A model generated the notes under the pieces. It did no database searches. It saw nothing but the letters and a program-made list of their open reading frames with translations, and was not told the DNA's origin. The translations under genes were made by a program, and so were the position numbers. This document shows, piece by piece, positions 9,026 through 19,125 of a DNA stretch of 64,000 nt. Position 1 is the stretch's first letter. Every line of letters begins with the position of its first letter. This DNA comes from Deltaproteobacteria bacterium (GTDB taxonomy: Bacteria; Myxococcota; Kuafuiibacteriia; Kuafuiibacteriales; Kuafuiibacteriaceae), in NCBI GenBank assembly GCA_020632995.1, contig JACKEN010000001.1, forward strand, positions 1,086,001-1,150,000. Direction: 5' to 3'.

Positions 9026-9535
9026 ATGAACGACGACGTCGCCATCGATCAGGCGTTCTGGGCCCTGGGCCTGGACTGGCGCGCCTCGGGGGCCGCGCTC
9101 GTGGCCCGCGCGAGCGCGGCCGATCGCCACGTGACCGCGGGCGCGGACATCGGAGCGGCGCGGCGCCTGGTCATCGACTTCACGGTGGCCATGCGTGCGC
9201 ACGACGCCGCGCTCCTCGAGGGGCCGGGGCCCCTCCGGCGGGTGCAGGGTGTCTTGCTGACCGAGGCCCAGTGGCGCGCCTGTCGAGCGTGTGCGGCGGG
9301 CGAGCGCGTGGCCCACGCGCCGCTCCATCCGCTGGCCGGGCTGCTCGACGCGCTCCTCTTGGAGGAGGACGAGGACGACGATGATGGGTTGCTGGACGAC
9401 CCGGGGGTGGATCCGGTGGAGGCCTGGGAGTGCGCGCCGACCCGGCTGATGCCGTCGGAGCTCTTCCTCGCCCAGAAGGTGGTCTTCTTCACCCTGCTCG
9501 GCGCCCTCTACATGATGCTGATGGCGCACCGCTGA
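9026..9535 (+). CDS. Hypothetical protein with acidic tract and possible C-terminal tail anchor
   Basis: The protein has 169 residues and no recognised family. The start is the ATG at 9026; the frame is open further upstream but only as antisense or out-of-frame sequence of the AraC gene. The N-terminal part (about 1-110) is Ala-rich and probably helical. It is followed by an acidic low-complexity stretch (EEDEDDDDGLLDD, about residues 112-126). The last 25 residues are hydrophobic (VVFFTLLGALYMMLMAHR), which could be a tail anchor that leaves the body in the cytoplasm. It converges on sdhB with 15 bp between stops. The small size and lack of homology recall keep confidence moderate. Confidence 0.55.
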   Translation: MNDDVAIDQAFWALGLDWRASGAALVARASAADRHVTAGADIGAARRLVIDFTVAMRAHDAALLEGPGPLRRVQGVLLTEAQWRACRACAAGERVAHAPLHPLAGLLDALLLEEDEDDDDGLLDDPGVDPVEAWECAPTRLMPSELFLAQKVVFFTLLGALYMMLMAHR

Positions 9536-9550
9536 CGGCGCGCCGCCGCG

Positions 9551-10294
9551 TCAGCCGAGGAGCTTGGCCAGCCAGTAGTCCCGGTTCAGCCGGGCGATGT
9601 GGGCGACCGAGATGCCCTTCGGGCAGTGGGCCTCGCACTCGTACTCGTTGGTGCAGTTGCCGAAGCCCTCGGCGTCCATCTGCTCGACCATCGCCACCAC
9701 GCGCAGCTGCCGCTCCGCCTGGCCCTGGGGCAGGTGCCCGAGGTGCGAGACCTTGGCCGAGGTGAAGAGCATCGCCGCCGCGTTCTTGCAGGAGGCCACG
9801 CACGCCCCGCAGCCGATGCACTGGGCCGCGTCCATCGCGGTGTCCGCGTCGACCTTGGGCACCGGGATCGCGTTGGCGTCGGGGGCCGCCCCGGTGTTCA
9901 CCGAGATGTAGCCGCCCTTGGCGATGATCCGGTCCAGTGCGGAGCGGTCCACCACCAGGTCCTTCACCACCGGGAACGCGCTGGCCCGGAAGGGCTCCAT
10001 CGTGATGGTGGAGCCGCTCGGGAAGTCGCGCATGTAGAGCTGGCAGGTGGCCACCAGCTTCTTCTCCCCGTGGGCGTGGCCGTTGATCACCATGCCGCAG
10101 GTGCCGCAGATGCCCTCACGGCAGTCCGAGTCGAAGGCGATGGGGTCCTTGCCCGCCGCCTCGAGCCGGTTGTTCACGATGTCGAGCATCTCCAGGAAGG
10201 AGGCCTCCGTGGGGATGTCCTTCGCCTCCAGGGTCTCGAACTGTCCGGACGCGTCGGGGCCGTTCTGGCGCCAAACCTTGAGCGTGTAGTCCAT
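9551..10294 (-). CDS. sdhB: Succinate dehydrogenase iron-sulfur subunit
   Basis: SdhB passes electrons from the flavin of SdhA to quinone through three Fe-S clusters at the inner face of the membrane. The plant-type [2Fe-2S] ligands are in DCREGICGTCGMV with a later CQLY (about residues 58-84). The [4Fe-4S] ligands are in CIGCGACVASCK (about 158-169), and the remaining cysteines (NCTNEYECEAHCPKG, about 213-227) complete the [3Fe-4S] site. The protein has 247 residues. It is the last gene of a minus-strand sdhCAB run and its start is 21 bp after the sdhA stop. The sequence is of the short type B kind that accompanies a single cytochrome b subunit. Confidence 0.93.
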   Translation of the reverse strand: MDYTLKVWRQNGPDASGQFETLEAKDIPTEASFLEMLDIVNNRLEAAGKDPIAFDSDCREGICGTCGMVINGHAHGEKKLVATCQLYMRDFPSGSTITMEPFRASAFPVVKDLVVDRSALDRIIAKGGYISVNTGAAPDANAIPVPKVDADTAMDAAQCIGCGACVASCKNAAAMLFTSAKVSHLGHLPQGQAERQLRVVAMVEQMDAEGFGNCTNEYECEAHCPKGISVAHIARLNRDYWLAKLLG

Positions 10295-10315
10295 GTCTTA
10301 GGCTTCCCCTTCGGC

Positions 10316-12229
<1,914 letters not shown>

Positions 12230-12237
12230 GTCGTCCC

Positions 12238-12882
12238 TCACACCTTCTGAGTCAGCATCGCCCACACGGGGAAGCTGGCGAAGCCGAGCGCGATGATCCA
12301 ACCGAGGCCGCGCCCGGCCTTTCGAAGCCCGTCACGCCACGTGGGCTTGAAGATCCCCAGGGTCTGGAACGCGCTCCCGAACCCGTGGGACAGGTGCATG
12401 CCCAAGAAGGCCATCGCGAGCACGTAGAAGCCGCCGATCGCGGGGTGCGCGATCGTGCCCACGGTCAGGCCCCACAGGCTGTCGCTGGGGTCGTCGTGCT
12501 TCCACTGCATCCGGAACTGGTACAGGTGGAGCACCAGGAACACCGCGATGATCACGCCGCCCACCAGCATGGTGCGGGAGGCGAGGGTGCTCTGGCCCGA
12601 GTTGCCGGACGTCGCGTAGCCCTGCTTGCGCGCCTCGCGGTTCTTCAGGGACGTCTTGATGCCCATCACCATGTGGGTGATGAAGAACACGGCCAGCGCG
12701 ATCTCGGTGAGGTACACCACGAGACCGTGCAGGAGCTCACGGAGCCCCCGGCCGTAGGCATCGAAGGCCTCAGGCCCCGAATAGATCAGGAAGTTGCCGG
12801 TGAGGTGCCCGATCAGGAACCCGAACCAGGCCAAGCCGGTCAGGGCCATGAGCACCTTGGTGAGGATCGAGGTCAGCTTCAT
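12238..12882 (-). CDS. sdhC: Succinate dehydrogenase cytochrome b subunit, single-chain type B
   Basis: This is the membrane anchor and quinone-reaction site of succinate dehydrogenase. The 214-residue chain (ATG 12882) holds five hydrophobic spans, beginning MKLTSILTKVLMALTGL. Candidate haem-ligand histidines are GHLTGN, ELLHGLV, ITHMVMG, VLHLYQF and MHLSHGF. A single five-helix chain that binds two haems is the type B (b558) organisation of Bacillus and Wolinella, which works with menaquinone. That agrees with the menaquinone operon 6 kb away and with the absence of an SdhD gene. An upstream in-frame ATG would add 13 residues (MPSLRLEAQERDT) but lies beyond the GAGAC ribosome-binding-like site. 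Confidence 0.9.
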   Translation of the reverse strand: MKLTSILTKVLMALTGLAWFGFLIGHLTGNFLIYSGPEAFDAYGRGLRELLHGLVVYLTEIALAVFFITHMVMGIKTSLKNREARKQGYATSGNSGQSTLASRTMLVGGVIIAVFLVLHLYQFRMQWKHDDPSDSLWGLTVGTIAHPAIGGFYVLAMAFLGMHLSHGFGSAFQTLGIFKPTWRDGLRKAGRGLGWIIALGFASFPVWAMLTQKV

Positions 12883-12965
12883 GGTGTCTCGCTCTTGCGC
12901 CTCGAGGCGGAGCGAGGGCATGCCCCGCCGCCCCCAGGCGTGGATGAATCCGCCGTCTTGGTTGC

Positions 12966-12994
12966 TACTGAGCGGTGACCCGGGGTCGAGTCAA
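12966..12994 (-). promoter_or_regulatory. Candidate sigma-70-type promoter of sdhCAB
   Basis: On the minus strand, TTGACT (12994-12989) is followed after 17 bp by TCAGTA (12971-12966), about 85 bp before the sdhC start. The -35 box is good and the -10 box is weak. The spacer contains the GC-rich near-palindrome GACCCCGGGTC. Confidence 0.33.
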
Positions 12995-13115
12995 GCCCTA
13001 TCCCCGAACAACTCCTTGATATCGCGGCGGTATGAGCCTGGCTTGTGGATACGATGAGCCTGGTTCTGGACGTTTCGGCTTGCCGGGCAGAGGGATGTGC
13101 TTCCATAAGCGCGCG

Positions 13116-14900
13116 ATGTCCGAACCCCAGCCCTCCGACTCGGTGGTGGCCCTGACCCCCTGGGACATGGCGCTGCGGCGCGCGGTGGCGCGGCCCCGGG
13201 TGCTGTCGGCCCTCGACGCCCCGGACGCGGCCGAGGCGGTGCAGGCCCTCGGCGAGCTGGAGGTCTACCACGCGGTCAAGAGCCTCGGCGCCCACGACGC
13301 CACCCCGGTCCTGGGGCTGATGTCGGTCGACCAGGCCCGGACCCTCTTCGATCTCGACGTCTGGCACCGGGATCAGCTCGAGATCGCCGACGTCCTCACC
13401 TGGCTGGACGCGTTCCGCGAGGCCGGCATCTCGGCCCTCGAGACCGCGGCGCGGGCGCTGGATCCCGAGGCGCTGGCCGGGATCTTCCGGCGCCGCCTCC
13501 TCGTGACCCTCGTGCCCAAGGAGGACGCCTCCGATCCCGAGCCGCTGCCGGACTGGGCGGCGGAGCCGCCGGAGGAGATCCTCCCGATCATCACGACCCC
13601 CGACGGCCGCTTCTACGTCGCGGCCCGGGCCACCGACGAGCAGGCCGACCGCGACGACGAGCTCCTCGACGAGGAGGAGAGGAAGGGCATCCTCCGGCTG
13701 GTGGACGAGCTCTACCGCACCGAGGACTGGGAGTGGGTGGCGGGCCTGCTGCGCATGGCCGAGTCCGACCTCACCTCGAGCCTCGAGGAGGACGCGCGCC
13801 AGTTCCGGGCCGGGCGCCTCGAGGACCTCGGCTTTCCGCCGCTGCAGCGCGCGCTCGAGGTGTACGGGCTGTTGGATCCCGCCGTGCTGACCGAGCCCGC
13901 CGCGGCGCGCTATCCGTCGCTGCCAGAGGCGCTCCCCGCCGCGTTCGTGGCGCCGCTCTCGACCGGGCTCTTCCACCTGGCGATGCAGCGCCTCGACGAT
14001 CCCAAGGTGGTGGCCCGGGTCGAGGGCGACCTCGTGCCCCTCGCCAACGCCGCGCTGGTGGCGGACGGGGCGGAGCCCGGGCACCTGGACCATCTGCAAG
14101 ACACCTTGTCACGCGCGCGCGGCTACATCGAGCTCGCGCTCGCCCACGGCACCGCGCCGGGGGCCGAGCGCGTCGAGACCGCGGCCCTGCGCCTGGCCCG
14201 CCATCACGTCACCGCGCTCTTCCGGGTGGGCTACACGCTGACGGTGCGGGCGGCGGGGCGGGCCCGCGCGCTGCTCCAGAGCGGCGCGCTCTCGGCGGAG
14301 GACCAGCCGCTGGGGCTGTTGTGCGACGCCGAGCGCCAGGCCCTGTCGGCCCTCGGCAAGAAGCGCCCGCGCTATTGCGAGGCCCTCGATCCCTGGACCG
14401 CGGCGCTGGCCCGGGGCGAGCGCCCCGCGGGCGGCCTCGACGAGGCGCGGCAGCACGAGACGCGCGCCTTCCAGGCTCCGGAGGAGCTCGCCGCGGTCGA
14501 GGCGCTCCTCGCCGACGCGGAGGCCCTGGCGCAGGTGGCACCGCGCCTCGCCGCCGGACTCGCCGAGGCCGACGACGCGCTGCCGCCCCCCGAGGAGCGC
14601 ACCGCCCAGGTGGTGCTCGCCACCGCCGCGGCCCGGGCGCTCTTGGGGCAGGCGGCGGAGCCCCGGCCCCTCGACGCGGAGGCCCTCGCCGACCTCGCGG
14701 ACCGCCTGGTACCCCCCGGGCGGCTCCGGCCCGAGGACCTGGACCGAGCGCAGGCCGCGGCGGCCGAGGCCTTCGGGGCCGAGCCGGCGGTGGCGCGCCG
14801 GGTGGCGTCGGGCCTCGCCGAGGCGGCGGAGACCCTGTGGCCCCTGGTGGGCCAGGCGGTGGACCCGCGGTTCGTGTCCGGCATCCTGGTGCTGGCATAG
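13116..14900 (+). CDS. DUF6178-like protein of unknown function
   Basis: This is a 594-residue, Ala/Leu/Glu-rich soluble protein with no signal peptide. The opening pattern (a conserved PWDMALRRAVARPRVLSALD, then LGELEVYHAVKSLGAHDATPVLGLMS and LFDLDVWHRDQLE) resembles the DUF6178 family of Deltaproteobacteria and Myxococcota as I recall it. No enzymatic motif is visible. The middle has an acidic segment (DEQADRDDELLDEEERKG) and the C-terminal third is low-complexity and helical. The ATG at 13116 (MSEPQPSD) was chosen; an in-frame ATG at 13032 would add 28 residues lacking the family pattern. It is divergent from sdhCAB and followed 27 bp later by a small membrane protein. Confidence 0.65.
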   Translation: MSEPQPSDSVVALTPWDMALRRAVARPRVLSALDAPDAAEAVQALGELEVYHAVKSLGAHDATPVLGLMSVDQARTLFDLDVWHRDQLEIADVLTWLDAFREAGISALETAARALDPEALAGIFRRRLLVTLVPKEDASDPEPLPDWAAEPPEEILPIITTPDGRFYVAARATDEQADRDDELLDEEERKGILRLVDELYRTEDWEWVAGLLRMAESDLTSSLEEDARQFRAGRLEDLGFPPLQRALEVYGLLDPAVLTEPAAARYPSLPEALPAAFVAPLSTGLFHLAMQRLDDPKVVARVEGDLVPLANAALVADGAEPGHLDHLQDTLSRARGYIELALAHGTAPGAERVETAALRLARHHVTALFRVGYTLTVRAAGRARALLQSGALSAEDQPLGLLCDAERQALSALGKKRPRYCEALDPWTAALARGERPAGGLDEARQHETRAFQAPEELAAVEALLADAEALAQVAPRLAAGLAEADDALPPPEERTAQVVLATAAARALLGQAAEPRPLDAEALADLADRLVPPGRLRPEDLDRAQAAAAEAFGAEPAVARRVASGLAEAAETLWPLVGQAVDPRFVSGILVLA

Positions 14901-14927
14901 TCCGGCGCGTCCTCGTAGCCTGAGGCG

Positions 14928-15416
14928 GTGCTGAGCGGGCTGCTCCTCGCGCTCGGAGTGTTGGGACTGGGCTTCGGGGCGGTGCTCACCCCGCTCGCGC
15001 TCCTGCGCATGATGCCGCTGATGACCGAGGCCGAGCTGGCGCGCTTCGCCCGCGTGAGCCGTCGGGGAGGCGCGGTGGCGGCGGCGAGCTTCATCCCGCT
15101 CCTGGCGCGGGCCGCGCTCACCCTCGACAGCGCCCACCTCATCACCACCGCGGGCTTTGCGGCGGCCGGCTTCGTGGTCCCCGTGCTCCTGTTCCGCGCG
15201 GTGCCGTGCCGGCTCGGGCCGGGCCTGAAGGCGCCGTATCAGCGCCTCGTACAGACCTCGGCCTTCGCCGTCCTCCCCGGTCGGGCGCGGGACGCCGCCG
15301 CGCGGGAGGGCGCCCTGAGCCTCGCTGCGCCCGATGGCGGCGGCGGGTTGTCTCTGGCCGAAGCGCGGGGGCGGCTGTCGGCCCCGGTCGAGGCTCCCGA
15401 CGGCGACGAGGGCTGA
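14928..15416 (+). CDS. Small membrane protein, unknown function
   Basis: This 162-residue protein starts with GTG at 14928. There are three hydrophobic segments: LLLALGVLGLGFGAVLTPLALL, AVAAASFIPLLARAAL, and TTAGFAAAGFVVPVLLF. A hydrophilic, Ala/Gly-rich C-terminus of about 60 residues follows, probably cytoplasmic. I recognise no family. It lies 27 bp downstream of the DUF6178-like gene and 44 bp upstream of a Ser/Thr kinase, so all three may be co-transcribed. Confidence 0.55.
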   Translation: MLSGLLLALGVLGLGFGAVLTPLALLRMMPLMTEAELARFARVSRRGGAVAAASFIPLLARAALTLDSAHLITTAGFAAAGFVVPVLLFRAVPCRLGPGLKAPYQRLVQTSAFAVLPGRARDAAAREGALSLAAPDGGGGLSLAEARGRLSAPVEAPDGDEG

Positions 15417-15460
15417 CCCGGGCATTGGGCGGGGGCGCCACCTCCACTACCATCCAGGGC

Positions 15461-16750
15461 ATGGCCGCTCCGCGCCCCACGGTTCTGCCTGAGGTGGACG
15501 GCTATCGCGTAGAGGGCGTGCTGGGGCGCGGCGGCTCTGGCGTGGTGTATCGGGTCACCGATCGGCGCTTGGGGCGCAGCGTGGCGCTGAAGCTCCTCGA
15601 CGACGACGGCGACCCCGAGGGGCGGGAGCGCTTCCGCATCGAGGCCCAGGCCGCGGCGCGCATCATCCACCCGAACGTCGTGCAGGTGTTCGGGGTGGGC
15701 GAGCACGAGGGGCGCCCGTACATCGTCATGGAGCTGGTCGATGGGCTCCCGGTCTACGACGTGCTGCGGGCGCGGGGCCCGCTGGGGCCGGAGGCGGTGG
15801 CGGAGATCGGGGCCCAGGTGGCCGAGGGCCTCGCGGCGGCGGCCGCGGTGGGGGTCCTCCATCGGGACGTGAAGCCGCACAACCTCCTGATCACCGACGC
15901 CGGGGTGGTGAAGCTGGCCGACTTCGGGCTCGCCAAGCTGGTGAACGGGCCCTCGGGCCTCACCCAGGACGGCACCACGATGGGGACGCCGCACTACATG
16001 TCGCCGGAGCAGGGCCAGGGCCAGCCCCTCGATCACCGCAGCGACCAGTACGCGCTGGGTGCCACGCTCTATCACCTCCTGACCGGGGCGCCCCCCTTCC
16101 ACGACGACAACGCGGTGGCGCTGCTCCTGAAGCACGCGCAAGCCAGCCTGCCGCCGGTGCTCCAGCGCAACCCGGCTTGCCCAGAGGCGTTGGCGCAGGC
16201 GGTCGAGCGCATGCTCGCCAAGGCGCCCGACGACCGCTTCGAGGACTTCGAGGCGGTGGTAGAGGCCCTGGAGGCGGCCGAGACCGCGGGCGGGCCCGAG
16301 GCGGTGCGGGCGCTGTCGGTGACCCGGCTCCCGGTGGTGCCCGCTCCTGGCTCTCAGGACGGGGCGGGGATGGACCGGGCGGTGCTCCTCGGGCTCGCGG
16401 TGGCGGCGGCCGGGGTGGTGCTCGCGGTCCACGTCGGCGGTCCGTCGGCGCCCACCCGCACCGGGGCGGCCGGGCGTCCCCCGGCGGAGGTCCCGGTGCC
16501 GGTGGTCCCGCGCCGCGCGCCTCGGCGCTGCCGCTCCCCGCGCCCGCGGCGGCGATCCGCCCGCGCCCGCGCCGCGCGTCGACGTCCGGGGCCGGAGCAC
16601 CCCGCGCCTGATGCGCGACCTCGCGCGGGGCCCCGCCCGGGCGCTGCCCGCCGCGGCCGAGCTCGGGCGCCGGGCGGATCAGCGGGCCACCTTCGCGCTC
16701 CTCGACGCGCTCGAGGCGGCCGACGCGCGGACCGCCGATGCCCTCGGTGA
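15461..16750 (+). CDS. Ser/Thr protein kinase (PknB type), C-terminus probably shifted out of frame
   Basis: A complete Hanks-type kinase domain spans about residues 12-275. It shows the glycine loop GRGGSGVVY, VALKLL with the ATP-binding lysine, the catalytic loop HRDVKPHNLL, DFGLAKL, and the activation-segment end GTPHYMSPEQ. A likely membrane span follows (AVLLGLAVAAAGVVLAVHV, about 308-326). After that the reading frame degrades into Arg/Pro-rich sequence (PRRAPRRCRSPRPRRR), which is the mark of an out-of-frame GC-rich gene. The natural continuation is in the +1 frame from about 16505 onward, ending at 16892. The start is ATG 15461, just after the upstream membrane protein. A single-base indel near 16500 in this sequence is the simplest reading. 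Confidence 0.85.
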   Translation: MAAPRPTVLPEVDGYRVEGVLGRGGSGVVYRVTDRRLGRSVALKLLDDDGDPEGRERFRIEAQAAARIIHPNVVQVFGVGEHEGRPYIVMELVDGLPVYDVLRARGPLGPEAVAEIGAQVAEGLAAAAAVGVLHRDVKPHNLLITDAGVVKLADFGLAKLVNGPSGLTQDGTTMGTPHYMSPEQGQGQPLDHRSDQYALGATLYHLLTGAPPFHDDNAVALLLKHAQASLPPVLQRNPACPEALAQAVERMLAKAPDDRFEDFEAVVEALEAAETAGGPEAVRALSVTRLPVVPAPGSQDGAGMDRAVLLGLAVAAAGVVLAVHVGGPSAPTRTGAAGRPPAEVPVPVVPRRAPRRCRSPRPRRRSARARAARRRPGPEHPAPDARPRAGPRPGAARRGRARAPGGSAGHLRAPRRARGGRRADRRCPR

Positions 16751-16892
16751 TGCGCTGGCGAAGGTGGGCGACATCCGAGCCCTCACGCGCCTGCAGGCCC
16801 TGGCGGAGTCCGGGCGCAGCGCGGCGGTGCGCGCCGCGGCGCGTCGGGCCCAGCGGAGCCTCTATCGGGTCGAGGAGGACGAGCGCAAGTGA
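16611..16892 (+). CDS. Out-of-frame C-terminal part of the preceding Ser/Thr kinase (HEAT-like repeats)
   Basis: This open segment encodes an Ala/Leu-rich helical sequence (RRADQRATFALLDALEAA, then LAKVGDIRALTRLQALAESG) resembling one or two HEAT repeats and ending in RVEEDERK. The same frame stays open and sensible back to about 16510, where it would join the kinase ectodomain. The distance from 15461 to 16892 is one base more than a multiple of three, as expected for a one-base disturbance. It is listed separately because the sequence as given does not fuse the two. It may be real (a split gene), but a sequence indel is likelier. Confidence 0.5.
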   Translation: MRDLARGPARALPAAAELGRRADQRATFALLDALEAADARTADALGDALAKVGDIRALTRLQALAESGRSAAVRAAARRAQRSLYRVEEDERK

Positions 16893-16895
16893 CGC

Positions 16896-17399
16896 TCAGA
16901 GGCCCTCGATGTGCTGGACCAGGCCCCAGAGCTGCTCTCGGCTCAGCGCTGCGCCCCAGCCCGGCATGGTGACCTGGCCGTCGGGGGCGCGCTTGCCCTC
17001 GGCGATGCTGCGGTAGATGCCGGCCCGCATCTTGTCGCCGCCGAACAGGAACCCCATCCGCACCCCGAACGTCCCCCACACCTTGGGCTTGGGCTCCATC
17101 GGTGGGGCGCCCTCCAGCTTGCCCTCGAGCCCGTGGCAGGCCGCGCAGACGTCGCGCCAGAGCGCCGCGGCCTCCCGGGCGACGGTGAGGTCGAGGGTGC
17201 CTTCTGCAGGCGGGCCTGCGGTGGGGAGGTCGGCGTCCCGCGCCCGGGCCTCCTGTTCGGTGATGCCGAGGCTGGCCGCGCGATAGGCGAACCAGGCCTC
17301 GCCCGGGTGTGGGGTCACGTCTGGGCCGATGACGGGCGGCCGGGGGCCGGCGCAGGAGGCCAGGAGGAGCAGGACGAGCGGGGCGACGCGGCGGGCCAC
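16896..17399 (-). CDS. Cytochrome c-family lipoprotein
   Basis: The product is a predicted lipoprotein of about 167 residues carrying one haem c. The GTG at 17399 places a signal (VARRVAPLVLLLLASC) directly before a lipobox cysteine (LLASCAG). A longer frame to ATG 17480 exists but adds a non-signal-like leader. The haem-binding motif is CAACH at about residue 90, and a candidate distal methionine lies in the C-terminal part (GQVTMPGWGAALSREQLWGLVQHI), typical of class I cytochrome c. It could shuttle electrons in the periplasm or dock on an oxidase, but no oxidase gene is nearby. It converges with the kinase (3 bp between ends). Confidence 0.75.
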   Translation of the reverse strand: MARRVAPLVLLLLASCAGPRPPVIGPDVTPHPGEAWFAYRAASLGITEQEARARDADLPTAGPPAEGTLDLTVAREAAALWRDVCAACHGLEGKLEGAPPMEPKPKVWGTFGVRMGFLFGGDKMRAGIYRSIAEGKRAPDGQVTMPGWGAALSREQLWGLVQHIEGL

Positions 17400-17594
17400 G
17401 GGGGCGACATAGAGGGCGGCGCGAGCGGCGGCAAGGGCGGGCGCTTCCGGGCGCCGAGCGGACGCGCATGGGCGATGCATGAGCGGTCTGTGGCCGGCGA
17501 CGCGGGCGGGTGACGAGCCCGCAGCGACGGGGCGACGGGCGACGCCCGCTGGGGGCGACAGTGCCGACGGAGCGATGGGGGCGACGCCAGCGGC

Positions 17595-18359
17595 TCAGGG
17601 GCCAGCCGCGCGGGCGAGGGCCAGCGCGGTGCGGCCCAGGAGGGCGTCCCTGGCGTCCTCGTCGGGGGCGGCGTCCAGGAGCGCGGCCACGAGGTTGGCG
17701 ATGAGCTCCGGGAGCGGGGCGTGGGGATCGACGAGCGCGCGCTCGAGGGCGGCATCGGCGGCCTCGTCGAGGGCGGGGGCGAGGCCGGTGGCGAGGAGGA
17801 GGAGGTCCCCCTCGGCCCAGGGGACCCGACGGACGGTGGGCCGGGCGCGCGCGGCCTCGCCCTGGCGGAACCACGACATGGGCGCGCTCCGGAGCACCCC
17901 GGCCAGGGGGCCGGGTGGCGCGCCCCTCGCCGCAGAGTCGTCCTCGGTGAGGCGGCGGAGCACGCCGGCCTGGAGCAGGTAGGCGCGCTCGCAACCCAGG
18001 TTGCCGACGCTCACCGCCTCGCGGGTGAGGAGCGCGGCCACCGCGGTGCCCTGGAGCTGCTCCGCGAACGCGGGCTCGGTGGCGGCGTCGAAGGCGGCCT
18101 GCACCGCATAGAAGTAGGCCCCGAGGTCACTGCCCTCGGGCCAGCGGGCGAGCCCGGCCTGCAGGTAGGCTTGCAGCTCCTCGCGGAACAGGGCCTGCTG
18201 GGCGCCGCCGCCGGCCCCCGCGCCAGCCACCAGGAGGCCGCGCTCCGGGGCCCACAGCGCGGTCGCCCGCGGCCACGGCCGAGCCGCGGCCTGGGCGTGG
18301 TAGCTCCCGAAGCGTCGTCCCTGGTCGTGGCACCAGGTGAGGGCCTCGAACCCGCGCAT
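17595..18359 (-). CDS. PP2C-like protein with apparently degenerate metal site
   Basis: At 254 residues this protein has the layout of a PP2C/SpoIIE-type phosphatase but lacks the expected aspartates. GLLVAGAGAGGGAQQALFRE stands where the family has an ADGMGGH-type metal motif. SVGNLGCERAYLLQAGVLRRLTEDDS matches the VGDSRAYL...LTxDHS region with Asp replaced. GDLLLLATGLAPALDEA matches GDxLLLCSDGL with the DG lost. It therefore probably folds like PP2C but may bind without catalysing. The ATG at 18359 overlaps the stop of the upstream GbsR/MarR regulator (TGATG), so the two are translationally coupled and likely functionally linked. Assignment rests on motif alignment by eye. Confidence 0.6.
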   Translation of the reverse strand: MRGFEALTWCHDQGRRFGSYHAQAAARPWPRATALWAPERGLLVAGAGAGGGAQQALFREELQAYLQAGLARWPEGSDLGAYFYAVQAAFDAATEPAFAEQLQGTAVAALLTREAVSVGNLGCERAYLLQAGVLRRLTEDDSAARGAPPGPLAGVLRSAPMSWFRQGEAARARPTVRRVPWAEGDLLLLATGLAPALDEAADAALERALVDPHAPLPELIANLVAALLDAAPDEDARDALLGRTALALARAAGP

Positions 18360-18949
18360 CAGTCCGGCAACAGCGCCTGCACGTGGTCGAGCACCCGGCC
18401 GGCCCGGCCCAGCCAGTGGCTGAAGGTGTCGAGGTTCCGGGGCATCCGCACCGTCATCACCGCGCGCAAGACGACCTGCGCGAACTCCGCCATCCGCAAC
18501 AGGAGCCGGAGGCGGTCGATGTCGTAGGGGATCGGGCGCCCGGCGGCTCGGGCCTCGACCGCCTCGGCGAGGGCGCCCTCGAACGCCACCCGGGCCCGCT
18601 CGACCAGCATCCACTCGCGGGAGCGGAGCACGTCGGTGATCGTCGGCCACACGTCGAGGCAGGCCTCGTAGGGGGCGTTCCGGTGCTCGCCCACCGCGCG
18701 CACGAGGCCGTAGTGGGTCAGCTCCCCCACCGCAAGGCTCACCATGCTTCGGCTCACCCCGAGGGTCTCCGCGATCTCCGCCTGCGGCATGGGGGTGGAG
18801 CGGAGGGCGAGGAGGGTCCACACCCGTCCATGGATCGCGCGGAAGCCCCAGGCCTCGATGTAGGCGCCCACGGCGTCGCAGGCGGTCAGCACCCGGGCCC
18901 CCAGGCGATCGGGGGCTTCGGCGGTCTCGGCGTGGCTCACCCTGGCCAT
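18359..18949 (-). CDS. GbsR/MarR family transcriptional regulator
   Basis: This 196-residue DNA-binding protein has a winged helix at about residues 40-110 (TPMPQAEIAETLGVSRSMVS and LTHYGLVRAVGEHRNAPYEA). The GbsR-like continuation (CLDVWPTITDVLRSREW) and a helical C-terminal dimer region follow. ATG 18949 was chosen because GGAG lies just upstream; a TTG at 18985 would extend the protein into the palindrome. The gene is divergent from the ten-gene menaquinone/haem operon, and a perfect 12-4-12 palindrome sits 25 bp upstream of this start. A related palindrome sits 26 bp upstream of the operon. I infer autoregulation plus control of the operon, probably repression. The effector is unknown. 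Confidence 0.82.
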   Translation of the reverse strand: MARVSHAETAEAPDRLGARVLTACDAVGAYIEAWGFRAIHGRVWTLLALRSTPMPQAEIAETLGVSRSMVSLAVGELTHYGLVRAVGEHRNAPYEACLDVWPTITDVLRSREWMLVERARVAFEGALAEAVEARAAGRPIPYDIDRLRLLLRMAEFAQVVLRAVMTVRMPRNLDTFSHWLGRAGRVLDHVQALLPD

Positions 18950-18974
18950 CCTACTCCGGATAACGCCTGGCGCG

Positions 18975-19002
18975 GAGTTGTTCAATTGTTATTGAACAAC
19001 TC
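18975..19002. promoter_or_regulatory. Operator 1: perfect 12-4-12 palindrome upstream of the GbsR/MarR regulator
   Basis: GAGTTGTTCAAT (18975-18986), spacer TGTT, and ATTGAACAACTC (18991-19002) form a perfect inverted repeat with 12-bp arms, 25 bp upstream of the regulator ATG. Its AT-rich arms stand out in this GC-rich DNA. A 12-bp perfect repeat at this short spacing is not expected by chance in 64 kb. It probably overlaps the regulator promoter. Confidence 0.75.
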
Positions 19003-19125
19003 TGTCGCTTGGGCCAGAGTGTCGGGCGTCCCCGCGGCGGGCTGGCCGGTCCTGCGGCGCTCCTCCTTTGAGGGCGTCCAGATTCGGCGAGAATCGACCA
19101 GGGGACGCCCGCGCCGGGAAATGAG

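Noticed and set aside
13006..13014. GAACAACTC, identical to half of operator 1, upstream of sdhC
   Set aside because: Only one half-site is present with no mirrored partner, and a 9-mer is expected about this often by chance. It does not support regulation of sdh by the same protein.
13030..13070. Direct repeat ATGAGCCTGG at 13032 and 13053
   Set aside because: Only two copies 21 bp apart, with no inverted symmetry or promoter boxes to suggest function.
16490..16520. Programmed ribosomal frameshifting in the first Ser/Thr kinase
   Set aside because: I see no slippery heptamer, internal Shine-Dalgarno or downstream structure that stands out. An indel in a GC run explains it more simply.
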